NCBI RefSeq assembly: GCF_000968375.1
Contig: NZ_CP009933.1
Coordinates: 4,712,001-4,776,000 of the forward strand
Direction: 5' to 3'
Length of the DNA stretch: 64,000 nucleotides
From: Clostridium scatologenes
GTDB lineage: Bacteria > Bacillota > Clostridia > Clostridiales > Clostridiaceae
Positions 26,257-34,882 of this stretch are shown piece by piece. The notes under the pieces were generated by a model. It was not told where the DNA came from, did no database searches, and saw only the letters and a program-made list of their open reading frames with translations. Numbering within the stretch: position 1 is the first letter of the stretch; each line of letters opens with the position of its first letter. Position numbers and translations under genes: made by a program.

Positions 26257-27417
26257 ATGTTTAAAAATTTTAGACCTACATGGGTAGAGGTTGACTTGGA
26301 TAATCTTACATATAACATGAAAAGTATTAGAAAAAAATCAAAAAGCAAAGAGCTAATAGGTGTTGTAAAAGCTGATGCTTATGGTCATGGTGCTTTAGAA
26401 GTAGCCCCTATACTTTTAGAAAATGGTGCTACAAGACTAGCTGTAGCTGTATTAAGTGAAGGTGTTGAATTGAGAAAAAGCGGAATTTCCTGTCATATAA
26501 TGATATTGGGACTTACACCAAATACACTAATGGATGATCTACTAGAATATGATATAGAACCGGCAGTAACTTCTTATGAGTATGCTAGTGAGTTATCTAA
26601 AGCAGCACAAGCAAAAGATAAAGTTGCTAAGATACATGTTGCATTAGATACTGGTATGGGTAGAATTGGATTTTTACCTAACGAAAATAGCATAGAAGAG
26701 GTATGCAAAATAAGCAAACTTCCTAATATTGAAATAGAAAGTCTATTCTCACATTTTTGCACTGCTGATGAAATGGACAAGGATTATTCTCATAAACAGT
26801 TTGAAAAGTACAATTACTTCTATGGAAAGCTGCAAGAAAAAGGTGTAAAAATGAATATGAGAGATATAGCTAATAGTGCGGCAATAATGGAATTACCAGA
26901 AACACATTATGAGGGGACAAGACCTGGAATAATACTTTATGGATACTATCCATCAACAGAAGTTGATAAGAAAATGTTAGATATAAAACCAGTTATGACG
27001 TGGAAAGCGAATATAATGCACATAAAAACTCTTGAAAAGGGTGAATATATAGGATATGGAAGAAAATTTAGAACTGAAAGAAAAAGTGTTATTGCTACAT
27101 TGCCATTAGGGTATGCAGATGGATATACTAGAATGCTATCTGGAAAAGCAAAAGTTATAGTTAATGGAAAGTTTGCACCAGTAGTAGGAAACATATGTAT
27201 GGATCAATGTATGATAGATATTACTGAAATAGAAAATGTAAAAGTAGGAGACGAAGTAATACTTATGGGAAGTGATGGGACACTTAAATTTGACGCTGAT
27301 GACATGGCACCAATGTTAGGAACTATCAATTATGAATTATTGTGCATGATAAGTAAAAGAGTTCCTAGAGTTTATATTAAAGATGGAAAAATTACGAAGG
27401 TTAAAAACTATATATAG
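26257..27417 (+). CDS. alr: Alanine racemase
   Basis: 386 residues, fold-type III PLP enzyme making D-alanine for peptidoglycan. Cofactor lysine Lys38 in VVKADAYGHGA; catalytic Tyr in IGYGRKF near residue 267; PRPGI-equivalent TRPGIILYGYYP (about 222-233); GNICMDQCMIDIT. GAAGGGTGAG site. Between the GerS-like lipoprotein and EndoAI/EndoA, as in other Firmicutes. Confidence 0.96.
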   Translation: MFKNFRPTWVEVDLDNLTYNMKSIRKKSKSKELIGVVKADAYGHGALEVAPILLENGATRLAVAVLSEGVELRKSGISCHIMILGLTPNTLMDDLLEYDIEPAVTSYEYASELSKAAQAKDKVAKIHVALDTGMGRIGFLPNENSIEEVCKISKLPNIEIESLFSHFCTADEMDKDYSHKQFEKYNYFYGKLQEKGVKMNMRDIANSAAIMELPETHYEGTRPGIILYGYYPSTEVDKKMLDIKPVMTWKANIMHIKTLEKGEYIGYGRKFRTERKSVIATLPLGYADGYTRMLSGKAKVIVNGKFAPVVGNICMDQCMIDITEIENVKVGDEVILMGSDGTLKFDADDMAPMLGTINYELLCMISKRVPRVYIKDGKITKVKNYI

Positions 27418-27436
27418 TTTTTAATAGTTTTCACAA

Positions 27437-27465
27437 GACAGTAAAGGAAAAATAACTTTACTGTC
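27437..27465 (+). terminator. Probable terminator of alr
   Basis: Perfect 10-bp arms GACAGTAAAG / CTTTACTGTC with a 9-base A-rich loop, 20 bases after alr. Weak T-tail. Confidence 0.55.
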
Positions 27466-27812
27466 TGATAACAATTATAAATTCCAAAAAAATTACATAT
27501 ATTTAATTAAGTGTGCAGTCTCTATGAAAATTTTAATTATGCTTGTTAAAATATTCAGCAACTAAATTATTTAAATTAAATAATTGATAGCCATGAAGAT
27601 AAATTTATTTTTTATAATATATTAAATATAGCTATATTTGGGCATAATACTTTATGGAGATATATATAAATCACTTTCTATTAATTTATCGTAGTACATA
27701 TTAAATTAAAATTGTATGTTTATAATACATAATAGTACAATATATTTGCAATAATAAGAGATTATTTGTAAAAAATACAAGTAGAAAAATGGGGAAAATA
27801 CAGATAATTTCT
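27466..27812. other. Intergenic region, no gene seen
   Basis: About 350 bases of very AT-rich sequence. The only structure is an A/T palindrome, AATTATTT / AAATAATT, at 27565-27585, which is weak evidence in such composition. Confidence 0.4.
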
Positions 27813-27842
27813 TTGACACATTAATAGTTTTAGGACTATAAT
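27813..27842 (+). promoter_or_regulatory. Promoter of the EndoAI/EndoA operon
   Basis: TTGACA (27813-27818), 18-bp spacer, TATAAT (27837-27842): full consensus in both boxes. It shows that the toxin-antitoxin pair has its own strong promoter apart from alr. Confidence 0.65.
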
Positions 27843-27890
27843 TTATATGTATATATTTCGCTTAAGTTAATAGGAGGTATTGATTTTTAT

Positions 27891-28208
27891 ATGTCAAATT
27901 CAAAGAGATTAGTGGTAAACCTCTCAGAAACACTTTATAATGAATTGAATAAAGTACTTCAAGAAGATTGCAAAAAAAGCAGTGAATTTATTCGAGAAGC
28001 TATCATATTATATATTAAAGAGAAAAAGAGATCAAATATATCAGCAATGGAAAAAGGTTATAAGGAGATGGCACAACTTAATCTAGAATTTGCAGAAATG
28101 GGCTTTGCAAATGACATGAAAGATTTTAAAGAATATGAAGCAAAGCTTTCGGAGAGTGATTTAGCTGATGACAACAATAGTAAAAAGAGGAGATATATTT
28201 TATGCTGA
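27891..28208 (+). CDS. ndoAI: Antitoxin EndoAI (ribbon-helix-helix, CopG-like)
   Basis: 105 residues. N-terminal ribbon-helix-helix (SKRLVVNLSETLYNELNKVL, then KKSSEFIREAIILYIKEKKR) for DNA binding, and a C-terminal toxin-binding tail with MEKGYKEMAQLNLEFAEMG, the signature of the MazE-like EndoAI family. Start preceded by AGGAGGT. Its last 41 bases overlap the toxin gene. Confidence 0.9.
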   Translation: MSNSKRLVVNLSETLYNELNKVLQEDCKKSSEFIREAIILYIKEKKRSNISAMEKGYKEMAQLNLEFAEMGFANDMKDFKEYEAKLSESDLADDNNSKKRRYILC

Positions 28209-28515
28209 TTTAAGCCCTGTAGTGGGGTCAGAACAAGGAGGAATAAGACCAGTAATCATTATTCAAAATGATGTTGGTAATAAATACAGTCCTACGGTAA
28301 TAGTAGCAGCAATTACTTCCCAGATAAATAAGGCAAAACTTCCAACTCATGTGGAAATTTCATCAGAAGCCTATGGACTTAATAAAGATTCGGTAGTATT
28401 GCTTGAACAGATAAGAACTTTAGATAAAAGAAGATTGAAAGAAAAAATAGGTCATATGACAGATATAGATATGAAAAAAGTAGATGATGCACTTTTAGTA
28501 AGTGTGGGCTTGTAA
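28168..28515 (+). CDS. ndoA: Endoribonuclease toxin EndoA (MazF/PemK family)
   Basis: 115 residues; sequence-specific mRNA interferase. Family core VKRGDIFYADLSPVVGSEQG, RPVIIIQND, VAAITSQI, KLPTHVEI and EQIRTLDKRRL are all present, including the catalytic Arg/Thr region. Length is standard. Overlaps the antitoxin by 41 bases, giving coupled translation. Spore-forming Firmicutes usually keep this pair on the chromosome beside alr. Confidence 0.95.
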   Translation: MTTIVKRGDIFYADLSPVVGSEQGGIRPVIIIQNDVGNKYSPTVIVAAITSQINKAKLPTHVEISSEAYGLNKDSVVLLEQIRTLDKRRLKEKIGHMTDIDMKKVDDALLVSVGL

Positions 28516-28523
28516 TAAGCTTA

Positions 28524-28552
28524 AAATAGGGATTTTAAATCCCTATTTTTTT
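28524..28552 (+). terminator. Terminator of the EndoAI/EndoA operon
   Basis: AAATAGGGATTT / AAATCCCTATTT followed by TTTTTTT. Confidence 0.8.
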
Positions 28553-28627
28553 GTGTATATAAAAATGATGTTTTGTGATAAAATAATAAGTAGATTGCAA
28601 TTGTTTGCTTATTAGGAGGTTGAGAGT

Positions 28628-29452
28628 GTGAAAAAAAATATAGAAGAACTTAAAAAAGTAGCTCAGCAAGTTAGAAAAGATATTGTAATGATGCTAACTG
28701 AATCAGGTTCAGGACATCCAGGAGGTTCTTTATCTGCAGTAGAAATCTTAACAACATTGTATTTCAATGAAATGAATGTAAGTCCTGAAAAGGAAAGAGA
28801 TTTAGATAGAGATAGATTTGTTCTTTCTAAGGGTCATGCTGCACCTGTATTGTATAGTGTGCTTGCAAGAAAGGGATATTTTGATGTTGAAGAATTAAAA
28901 AAGCTTAGAAAAATTGGATCAATTCTTCAAGGTCACCCTAATATGAATGAAGTACCAGGAGTAGATATGTCTACAGGATCATTAGGACAGGGAGTATCTG
29001 CAGCAGTTGGTATGGCTATAGCTGGAAAATTGGATAAAAAGGATTATAGAGTATATACATTACTTGGAGATGGAGAGCTAGAAGAAGGAGAAGTTTGGGA
29101 AGCATCAATGGCAGCAGCTCAATATAAACTAGATAATCTTACTGCTTTTGTTGATTATAATGGACTTCAGATAGATGGACCATGTAAAGATGTAATGTCA
29201 GCAGAACCTATTGCTGATAAATTTGTAGCTTTTGGATGGAATGTATTAGAAGTAGATGGCCATAGTTTTGAAGAATTAATTGATGCTATAGAAAAAGCTA
29301 AAACTGTAAAAGGAAAGCCAACAATGATAGTTTGTAAAACTGTAAAAGGTAAAGGTGTATCCTTTATGGAAAATCAAGTAGGCTGGCATGGAAATGCTCC
29401 AAGTATGGAACAATGCGAGCAGGCTTTAAAGGAAATTGGAGGTGAAGAATAA
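28628..29452 (+). CDS. Transketolase, N-terminal (TPP-binding) subunit
   Basis: 274 residues from GTG, with AGGAGG eight bases upstream. This is the split form common in Clostridia and archaea. It holds the pyrophosphate side: SGSGHPGGSLSAVEIL (26-41), KGHAAPVLY, GSLGQGVSAAVGMA and the GDG...N motif (LGDGELEEGE then VDYNGLQIDG). Acts with the product of the next gene, whose start overlaps its stop by one base, in the non-oxidative pentose phosphate pathway. Confidence 0.93.
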   Translation: MKKNIEELKKVAQQVRKDIVMMLTESGSGHPGGSLSAVEILTTLYFNEMNVSPEKERDLDRDRFVLSKGHAAPVLYSVLARKGYFDVEELKKLRKIGSILQGHPNMNEVPGVDMSTGSLGQGVSAAVGMAIAGKLDKKDYRVYTLLGDGELEEGEVWEASMAAAQYKLDNLTAFVDYNGLQIDGPCKDVMSAEPIADKFVAFGWNVLEVDGHSFEELIDAIEKAKTVKGKPTMIVCKTVKGKGVSFMENQVGWHGNAPSMEQCEQALKEIGGEE

Positions 29453-30393
29453 TGTCCAATAAAATAGCAACAAGAGAAGCTTATGGAAAAGCTTTAGCAA
29501 AAATAGGTCAGGAAAATGAAAATATAGTTGTACTTGATGCAGATTTATCAAAATCAACTAAAACTGCAGAATTTAAAAAAGTTTGTCCTGAAAGATTCAT
29601 AAACATGGGAATTGCAGAAGGTAACATGATGGCAGTAGCAGCGGGAATGTCAACTTGTGGGAAAATACCTTTTGTAAGTAGTTTTGCTATGTTTGCAGCA
29701 GGAAGAGCTTTTGAACAAATAAGAAACTCTATATGCTATCCAAAATTAAATGTAAAAATATGTGCAACTCATGCAGGAATAACAGTTGGAGAAGATGGAG
29801 CATCTCACCAATCTGTGGAAGATGTTTCATTAATGAGAAGTATACCTAATATGACAGTGATATGCCCAAGTGATGCAGTAGAAACAGAAGCTGTAATTAA
29901 AGCTGTTAGTGAACTTAAAGGACCTTGCTATGTTAGACTTGGGAGATCAGGGGTTCCAGTTATAAACGATAGACCTGATTATAAATTTGAATTGGGTAAA
30001 GCTGTAACCTTGAGAGAAGGAAAAGAAGCAACTATAATTGCTACAGGTATAATGGTTGATGCAGCACTAGAAGCATACAATACTCTTTCAGAAGAAGGAA
30101 TAAAGGTTAAAATTGTAAACATACATACAATAAAACCTATAGATAAAGATGCTATAATAAATTCAGCAAGAGAAACAGGAGTTGTAATAACTGCTGAAGA
30201 GCACAGCATAATAGGTGGATTAGGTTCTGCTGTATGCGAAGTGCTAAGTGAAAATCTTCCTACTCCAGTAGTAAGAGTAGGAATAAAAGATACTTTTGGA
30301 GAAAGTGGAAAGCCTGTAGAGCTTTTAAAAGCTTATGGATTAACTTCTGATGATATAGTAAAAGCAGTTAAAAAAGGATTAAGCTTGAAATAA
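29452..30393 (+). CDS. Transketolase, C-terminal subunit
   Basis: 313 residues: pyrimidine-binding domain with the conserved Glu in NMGIAEGNMMAVAAGM that activates thiamine diphosphate, FASFxxF-like SSFAMFAAGRAFEQIRNS, HAGITVGEDGASHQ and a C-terminal domain from about residue 185. Translationally coupled to the N-terminal subunit (TAATG). Confidence 0.93.
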   Translation: MSNKIATREAYGKALAKIGQENENIVVLDADLSKSTKTAEFKKVCPERFINMGIAEGNMMAVAAGMSTCGKIPFVSSFAMFAAGRAFEQIRNSICYPKLNVKICATHAGITVGEDGASHQSVEDVSLMRSIPNMTVICPSDAVETEAVIKAVSELKGPCYVRLGRSGVPVINDRPDYKFELGKAVTLREGKEATIIATGIMVDAALEAYNTLSEEGIKVKIVNIHTIKPIDKDAIINSARETGVVITAEEHSIIGGLGSAVCEVLSENLPTPVVRVGIKDTFGESGKPVELLKAYGLTSDDIVKAVKKGLSLK

Positions 30394-30403
30394 AATATTA
30401 TGT

Positions 30404-30438
30404 AAATGGTGGTATTTATTAGAAATACCACCATTTTT
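30404..30438 (+). terminator. Terminator of the transketolase operon
   Basis: Perfect 14-bp arms AAATGGTGGTATTT / AAATACCACCATTT with a short loop and T-tail. Confidence 0.85.
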
Positions 30439-30603
30439 AATTTAAATAAACTGAAACCTGAGGATTAGCTTGCCATATATGTATCATTTTATTAACAAAA
30501 AATTAGCATAATAGTTTTTTATTTAATGTCGTATTATGTTATAATATTTTTAGCAATGCAGAAAAGCTATGTAAACTTAATATGCATGTAAGGAGATGTT
30601 TAA

Positions 30604-31290
30604 ATGATACAGTTTAATAATGTAAGCAAAGTTTATAATAATAATATATTTGCCTTATCTAATGTGAATGTAAATATAGAAAAAGGAGAATTCGTATTTT
30701 TAGTAGGGCCAAGTGGAGCAGGAAAATCTACTTTTATAAAAATTTTGCTAAAAGAGGTTGACGTAACTAATGGAAGCATAATAGTAAATAATACAGATAT
30801 AACAAATTTAAAGAGAAAATCAATACCATATTATAGAAGAAAAATAGGAGTTGTTTTTCAAGACTTTAGATTAATTCCTACATTAAATGTTTATGAAAAT
30901 GTAGCATTTGCAATGAGGGTAGTAGAAGCACCTTTAAAAGAGATAAGAAAAAAAGTACCAGTGGTTTTATCTCTTGTTGGACTAGCTAATAAGTATAAAG
31001 CTTTTCCACATGAATTATCAGGAGGAGAACAACAAAGAATATCATTAGCAAGAGCTATAGTAAATAGTCCATCAATATTAATTGCTGATGAACCTACAGG
31101 AAATTTGGATCCCGAAACTTCAATGGATATTATGGAAACTTTAAATGATATAAGTCGTGCAGGAACGACTGTTGTTATGGCGACTCATGCTAAAGATATA
31201 GTAGATAATATGAGAAAAAGGGTTATAGCCATAGAAAAAGGAGTTATAGTGAGAGACGAGAAAAGGGGTGCGTACGGATATGAGGATTAG
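30604..31290 (+). CDS. ftsE: Cell-division ATP-binding protein FtsE
   Basis: 228 residues, ABC ATPase: Walker A GPSGAGKS (35-42), Q-loop GVVFQDFRLIPTLNVYENV, signature LSGGEQQR, Walker B ILIADEPTGNLDP. It pairs with FtsX to control peptidoglycan hydrolases. Overlaps ftsX by 11 bases. Confidence 0.96.
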   Translation: MIQFNNVSKVYNNNIFALSNVNVNIEKGEFVFLVGPSGAGKSTFIKILLKEVDVTNGSIIVNNTDITNLKRKSIPYYRRKIGVVFQDFRLIPTLNVYENVAFAMRVVEAPLKEIRKKVPVVLSLVGLANKYKAFPHELSGGEQQRISLARAIVNSPSILIADEPTGNLDPETSMDIMETLNDISRAGTTVVMATHAKDIVDNMRKRVIAIEKGVIVRDEKRGAYGYED

Positions 31291-32170
31291 TACAATTAAG
31301 TTCTCTATAGTAGATGCTTTAAAAAGCTTAAAGAGAAATAAAACTATAAGTAGTGCAGCAGCAGCAACTGTTGCAGCAACTCTTTTCATATTGGGAGTTT
31401 TCTGGCTTACTATACAAAATGTTAATCAAGGAATACTTGAAGTAGAGTCAAGAGTAGAAGTAAAAGTTATATTGAAAGATAATATAACTATGTTACAGCA
31501 AAGGGATATAGAAAAGAAGATAAAAGATGTAGATGGAGTAGAAGATGTTAGCTATGAAACTAAAGCTCAGGCTATAGAAAAATTTAGAAAGCAATTAGGG
31601 GAGCAAAATAAAGGATTACTGGACGGATTAGATAAGGATAATCCTATGCCTAATTCATACATAATAAAGGTTCAGAAGCCAGAAGTAGTATCTAATGTTG
31701 TAAGTGGAATAAAAGGTATGCCAGGCATAGATGAAATAAAAGATGGCAGAGATATTGTAAATAAGATTATAACAATAACAAGAACTATAAAATGGGTTGG
31801 AAGTGTAATGTTTGTAATATTAATGGGAGTTTCATTATTCTTAATAGGGAATACTATAAAGCTTACAGTATATTCAAGAAGAAGAGAAATAGGTATAATG
31901 AAATATATAGGGGCTACAGATTGGTTTATAAGGTGGCCATTTATAATTGAAGGTATGATAATTGGAGTCGCAGGTGGTATAGTAGCGGATATAATTTTAT
32001 ATTATGCTTATAGAATGGCTTATGCAAAAGTTTCATCAGGGTTAGTTATGATTCAATTAGTTGAACCTCAATATGTTTTAATTAACATTCTTGGCTTATT
32101 CATATTAGTAGGTATGATTATAGGAGCGGCAGGCAGTATTTCTTCTATAAGAAAGTTTTTAGATGTTTAA
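31280..32170 (+). CDS. ftsX: Cell-division protein FtsX
   Basis: About 296 residues starting MRISTIKFS, with AAAAGGGG ten bases upstream; a GTG four codons earlier is possible but would sit on that site. N-terminal membrane helix (about 24-45), an extracytoplasmic domain to about 170 that in Firmicutes contacts wall hydrolases, then three helices (WVGSVMFVILMGVSLFLI; GMIIGVAGGIVADIILYYA; INILGLFILVGMIIGAAG). Type VII ABC-exporter-like topology. Confidence 0.94.
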   Translation: MRISTIKFSIVDALKSLKRNKTISSAAAATVAATLFILGVFWLTIQNVNQGILEVESRVEVKVILKDNITMLQQRDIEKKIKDVDGVEDVSYETKAQAIEKFRKQLGEQNKGLLDGLDKDNPMPNSYIIKVQKPEVVSNVVSGIKGMPGIDEIKDGRDIVNKIITITRTIKWVGSVMFVILMGVSLFLIGNTIKLTVYSRRREIGIMKYIGATDWFIRWPFIIEGMIIGVAGGIVADIILYYAYRMAYAKVSSGLVMIQLVEPQYVLINILGLFILVGMIIGAAGSISSIRKFLDV

Positions 32171-32206
32171 TTAGCATGCAGTTTAATACTGCATGCTAAT
32201 TTTTTA
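32171..32206 (+). terminator. Terminator of ftsEX
   Basis: Perfect 12-bp arms TTAGCATGCAGT / ACTGCATGCTAA with a 5-base loop and T6. Confidence 0.88.
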
Positions 32207-32305
32207 TAAATACTTGTGCAAATTTATTTTTTTTAATGTTATAATTATTTAAGATTTATATAAATAATATAGGTATATAAGCTTTAAATCAAAGAGGTGG
32301 AAAAA

Positions 32306-33472
32306 TTGAATAAAAAAAAGTGGATATCACTAACCATAGTAGCTGTACTTGTAACGAATACAATTACTTTATTTGGAACAAAATCATATATTGAAAACAA
32401 TAGTAATGTAAGTAAGTTTTATAAATTATTTCAAGTAGAGAGTGCATTGCATAAGTATTATGATGGTAATATAAATGAATCAGATTTAGTAGAAGGAGCT
32501 ATTAAGGGAATGACAGATGCACTAAAAGACCCTTATACAGTATTTATGAATAAGAAAGAATTTGATGAATTTAATACTCAAACAGAGGGAAACTATAGCG
32601 GTGTAGGATTACAAGTTCAAGCTAAGGACGATAAAATTATTATAGCTGATGTATTTGAAGATTCGCCAGCTAAAAAAGCAGGATTACTTCCTAAGGATGA
32701 AATAGAGAAAGTAAATAATACTGATGTAACAGGAAAAGATCTTGATAGAGCAGTTACTTTAATGAAGGGCAAAGAAGGAACAGAAGTTACTTTAACTATG
32801 AACAGAGCAGGCAAAGGCGTTTTTGATGTAAAGTTAAAGCGATCAAAAATAAATTTAGTTACAGTAAAAGGGGAAATGCTAGATAAAAATATAGGTTACA
32901 TACAAATTTCTATGTTTGATGAAAATACAGCTAAAAATCTCCAAAGTAAATTAAATGAGCTTCAGGGAAAAGGAATGAAATCACTTATAATAGATTTAAG
33001 AGGAAACCCTGGAGGACTTTTAAATGAGTGTGTAGACATGGTTTCTAACTTTTTACCAAAGGATAAAGTGATTGTTTCTACCATAGATAAATATAAGAAT
33101 AAAAAAGAATATAAATCAAGTGGAGGAAACTTTGTAGGATTGCCTCTTACAGTACTTACAAATGGTGGGTCAGCTAGTGCGTCTGAGATATTTTCGGGTG
33201 CTATAAGAGATTATAAAATTGGAACATTAGTTGGTGAAAAAACTTTCGGAAAAGGTGTTGTTCAAACTATGCTGGATACAGGAGATGGAACTGCGCTAAA
33301 GGTTACAGTTTCAAAGTATTATACTCCAAATGGAGAGAATATACATCATGTTGGCATAAAGCCAGATGTACCAGTAACTTATCCAGAAGAACTTAGAAAG
33401 AAAGCCTATGATAGGAGTTTAGATCCTCAGTTTAGTAAAGCACTTGAAATAGCAAAAACTAAAGTTAAATAG
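32306..33472 (+). CDS. C-terminal processing peptidase (S41 family), CtpB-like
   Basis: About 388 residues from TTG (MNKKKWISLTIVAVLVT) with GAGGTGG six bases upstream; the GTG three codons earlier lies on that site. N-terminal membrane anchor, PDZ domain (about 95-180, GVGLQVQAKDDKIIIADVFE), then the S41 catalytic core: Ser in NGGSASASEIFSGA near residue 290 and Lys in GEKTFGKGVVQT near 315. In B. subtilis CtpB is linked to sporulation sigma-K activation; the order ftsE-ftsX-ctpB-minJ is shared. Confidence 0.9.
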   Translation: MNKKKWISLTIVAVLVTNTITLFGTKSYIENNSNVSKFYKLFQVESALHKYYDGNINESDLVEGAIKGMTDALKDPYTVFMNKKEFDEFNTQTEGNYSGVGLQVQAKDDKIIIADVFEDSPAKKAGLLPKDEIEKVNNTDVTGKDLDRAVTLMKGKEGTEVTLTMNRAGKGVFDVKLKRSKINLVTVKGEMLDKNIGYIQISMFDENTAKNLQSKLNELQGKGMKSLIIDLRGNPGGLLNECVDMVSNFLPKDKVIVSTIDKYKNKKEYKSSGGNFVGLPLTVLTNGGSASASEIFSGAIRDYKIGTLVGEKTFGKGVVQTMLDTGDGTALKVTVSKYYTPNGENIHHVGIKPDVPVTYPEELRKKAYDRSLDPQFSKALEIAKTKVK

Positions 33473-33586
33473 TAGATATTTGTTATTTTGATTAAGAATA
33501 AATATAAAGATATAATATATTTATGGGTTTTAAGTTAGGCAGAAATTTCTGTCTAACTTCATTTATGGAGAGGGGAAAGTAGATTA

Positions 33587-34879
33587 ATGAGTATTTTATT
33601 ATATACTTTAAAATCAGTAGCTTTTGCATTAACGGAACCATACTTAGTTGCGTTTTTGATTATTTTAGCATTTGTACTTTATAGAAGAAATAAGAAAACT
33701 TCTATTATGCAGAAAATGATAATAGGAGAAAGGATAAATTCTCCTTTTGAGTTAACTATATCTCAAATTGTTATAGGTATCTTTGCAGGTACTATTGCTA
33801 GTATTATGATGTCTTATTTAGGTATTGTATTTGATGAAAATTCAGCTGTAGATTTAGTATTTTTACTATCCATAGTTTTCATGTTTTTTAATCAAAGATT
33901 TATATGCTTTTCTTATTCAGGAGCAGTTCTTGGAATTGTAAGTATAGCACTAGGTTTCCTTTCAGTTAGTTTAAAAATGCCTAATTTAGATATTTTAAAA
34001 ATAGATATAGTATCTCTAATGAGTATGGTTGCAGTATTGCATTTTATAGAAGGATTTTTAATAATTTTAGATGGTGATACAGGATATATACCTGTGTTTA
34101 CAAATAGAAACGGTAGAATAGTAGGAGGGTTTGCCCTTCAAAGGTATTGGACACTTCCAGTAGCAATGTTTTTTATTTTGCATAGCGTGTCTAATCCAGG
34201 ATTATCATGGCAAATACCTACACCAAATTGGTGGCCGCTGGTAAATAATTCGATGCCCTCAAATGTATTGAAAAATGCACTAGTAGCCTTGATTCCTTTT
34301 TATGGAGTGATAGGGTATAATAGCATAACTTTTACAAGAGGCAAGAAGGAGAAAACCTTAATGTCTGGAGGATTAACTATAATATACAGTTTAGCTTTAT
34401 TTGCATTAGCACAATTGGCTGCTTTAAATATATTCTTAAAAATTTTAGTACTTGTATTTGCACCAGTTGCACATGAAGGAATGATAATTTTTCAAAGGCG
34501 ATTAGAGTTAAAGGGCATTCCCAAATATATAAGTGATGAAGAGGGAATTATGGTTTTGGAAGTTGCACCTAATTCTCCTGCTAACGAAATGGGAATTTCT
34601 ACAGGGGATTTGTTAGTAGAAATTAATAGTGAAAAAGTGGAGAATGAAGAAAAGATAAGTGAAATTATCAGAGAAACTTCAAACTTTATTTGGTTTAAAG
34701 TAAAAAAAGTTACTGGAAAATTTGAAGAGGTAAGCTATAACAAAATGAATAATTCAAAAAGGTTGGGAATAGTATTTGTACCCAAAGGAGTCCCAAAGGA
34801 TAGTATGGTAGTAAAGTTTGATGAAAATAAGTTTGAGGAGATATTACAAAAAATCAAAAATAAGGATAGGGATGAATAG
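33587..34879 (+). CDS. MinJ-like polytopic membrane protein with PDZ domain
   Basis: 430 residues. Six to eight membrane helices over residues 10-290, then a C-terminal PDZ domain (about 315-390, GIMVLEVAPNSPANEMGIS, GDLLVEINSE). Position after a CtpB-like protease and before uvrB equals that of minJ (yvjD) in B. subtilis, where MinJ bridges DivIVA and MinD. Orthology is probable from architecture and synteny; function inferred. Confidence 0.75.
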   Translation: MSILLYTLKSVAFALTEPYLVAFLIILAFVLYRRNKKTSIMQKMIIGERINSPFELTISQIVIGIFAGTIASIMMSYLGIVFDENSAVDLVFLLSIVFMFFNQRFICFSYSGAVLGIVSIALGFLSVSLKMPNLDILKIDIVSLMSMVAVLHFIEGFLIILDGDTGYIPVFTNRNGRIVGGFALQRYWTLPVAMFFILHSVSNPGLSWQIPTPNWWPLVNNSMPSNVLKNALVALIPFYGVIGYNSITFTRGKKEKTLMSGGLTIIYSLALFALAQLAALNIFLKILVLVFAPVAHEGMIIFQRRLELKGIPKYISDEEGIMVLEVAPNSPANEMGISTGDLLVEINSEKVENEEKISEIIRETSNFIWFKVKKVTGKFEEVSYNKMNNSKRLGIVFVPKGVPKDSMVVKFDENKFEEILQKIKNKDRDE

Positions 34880-34882
34880 AGA

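Noticed and set aside
27565..27585. A/T palindrome between alr and endoAI as an operator
   Set aside because: Composition is nearly pure A/T, where such dyads arise by chance, and it lies far from the promoter.
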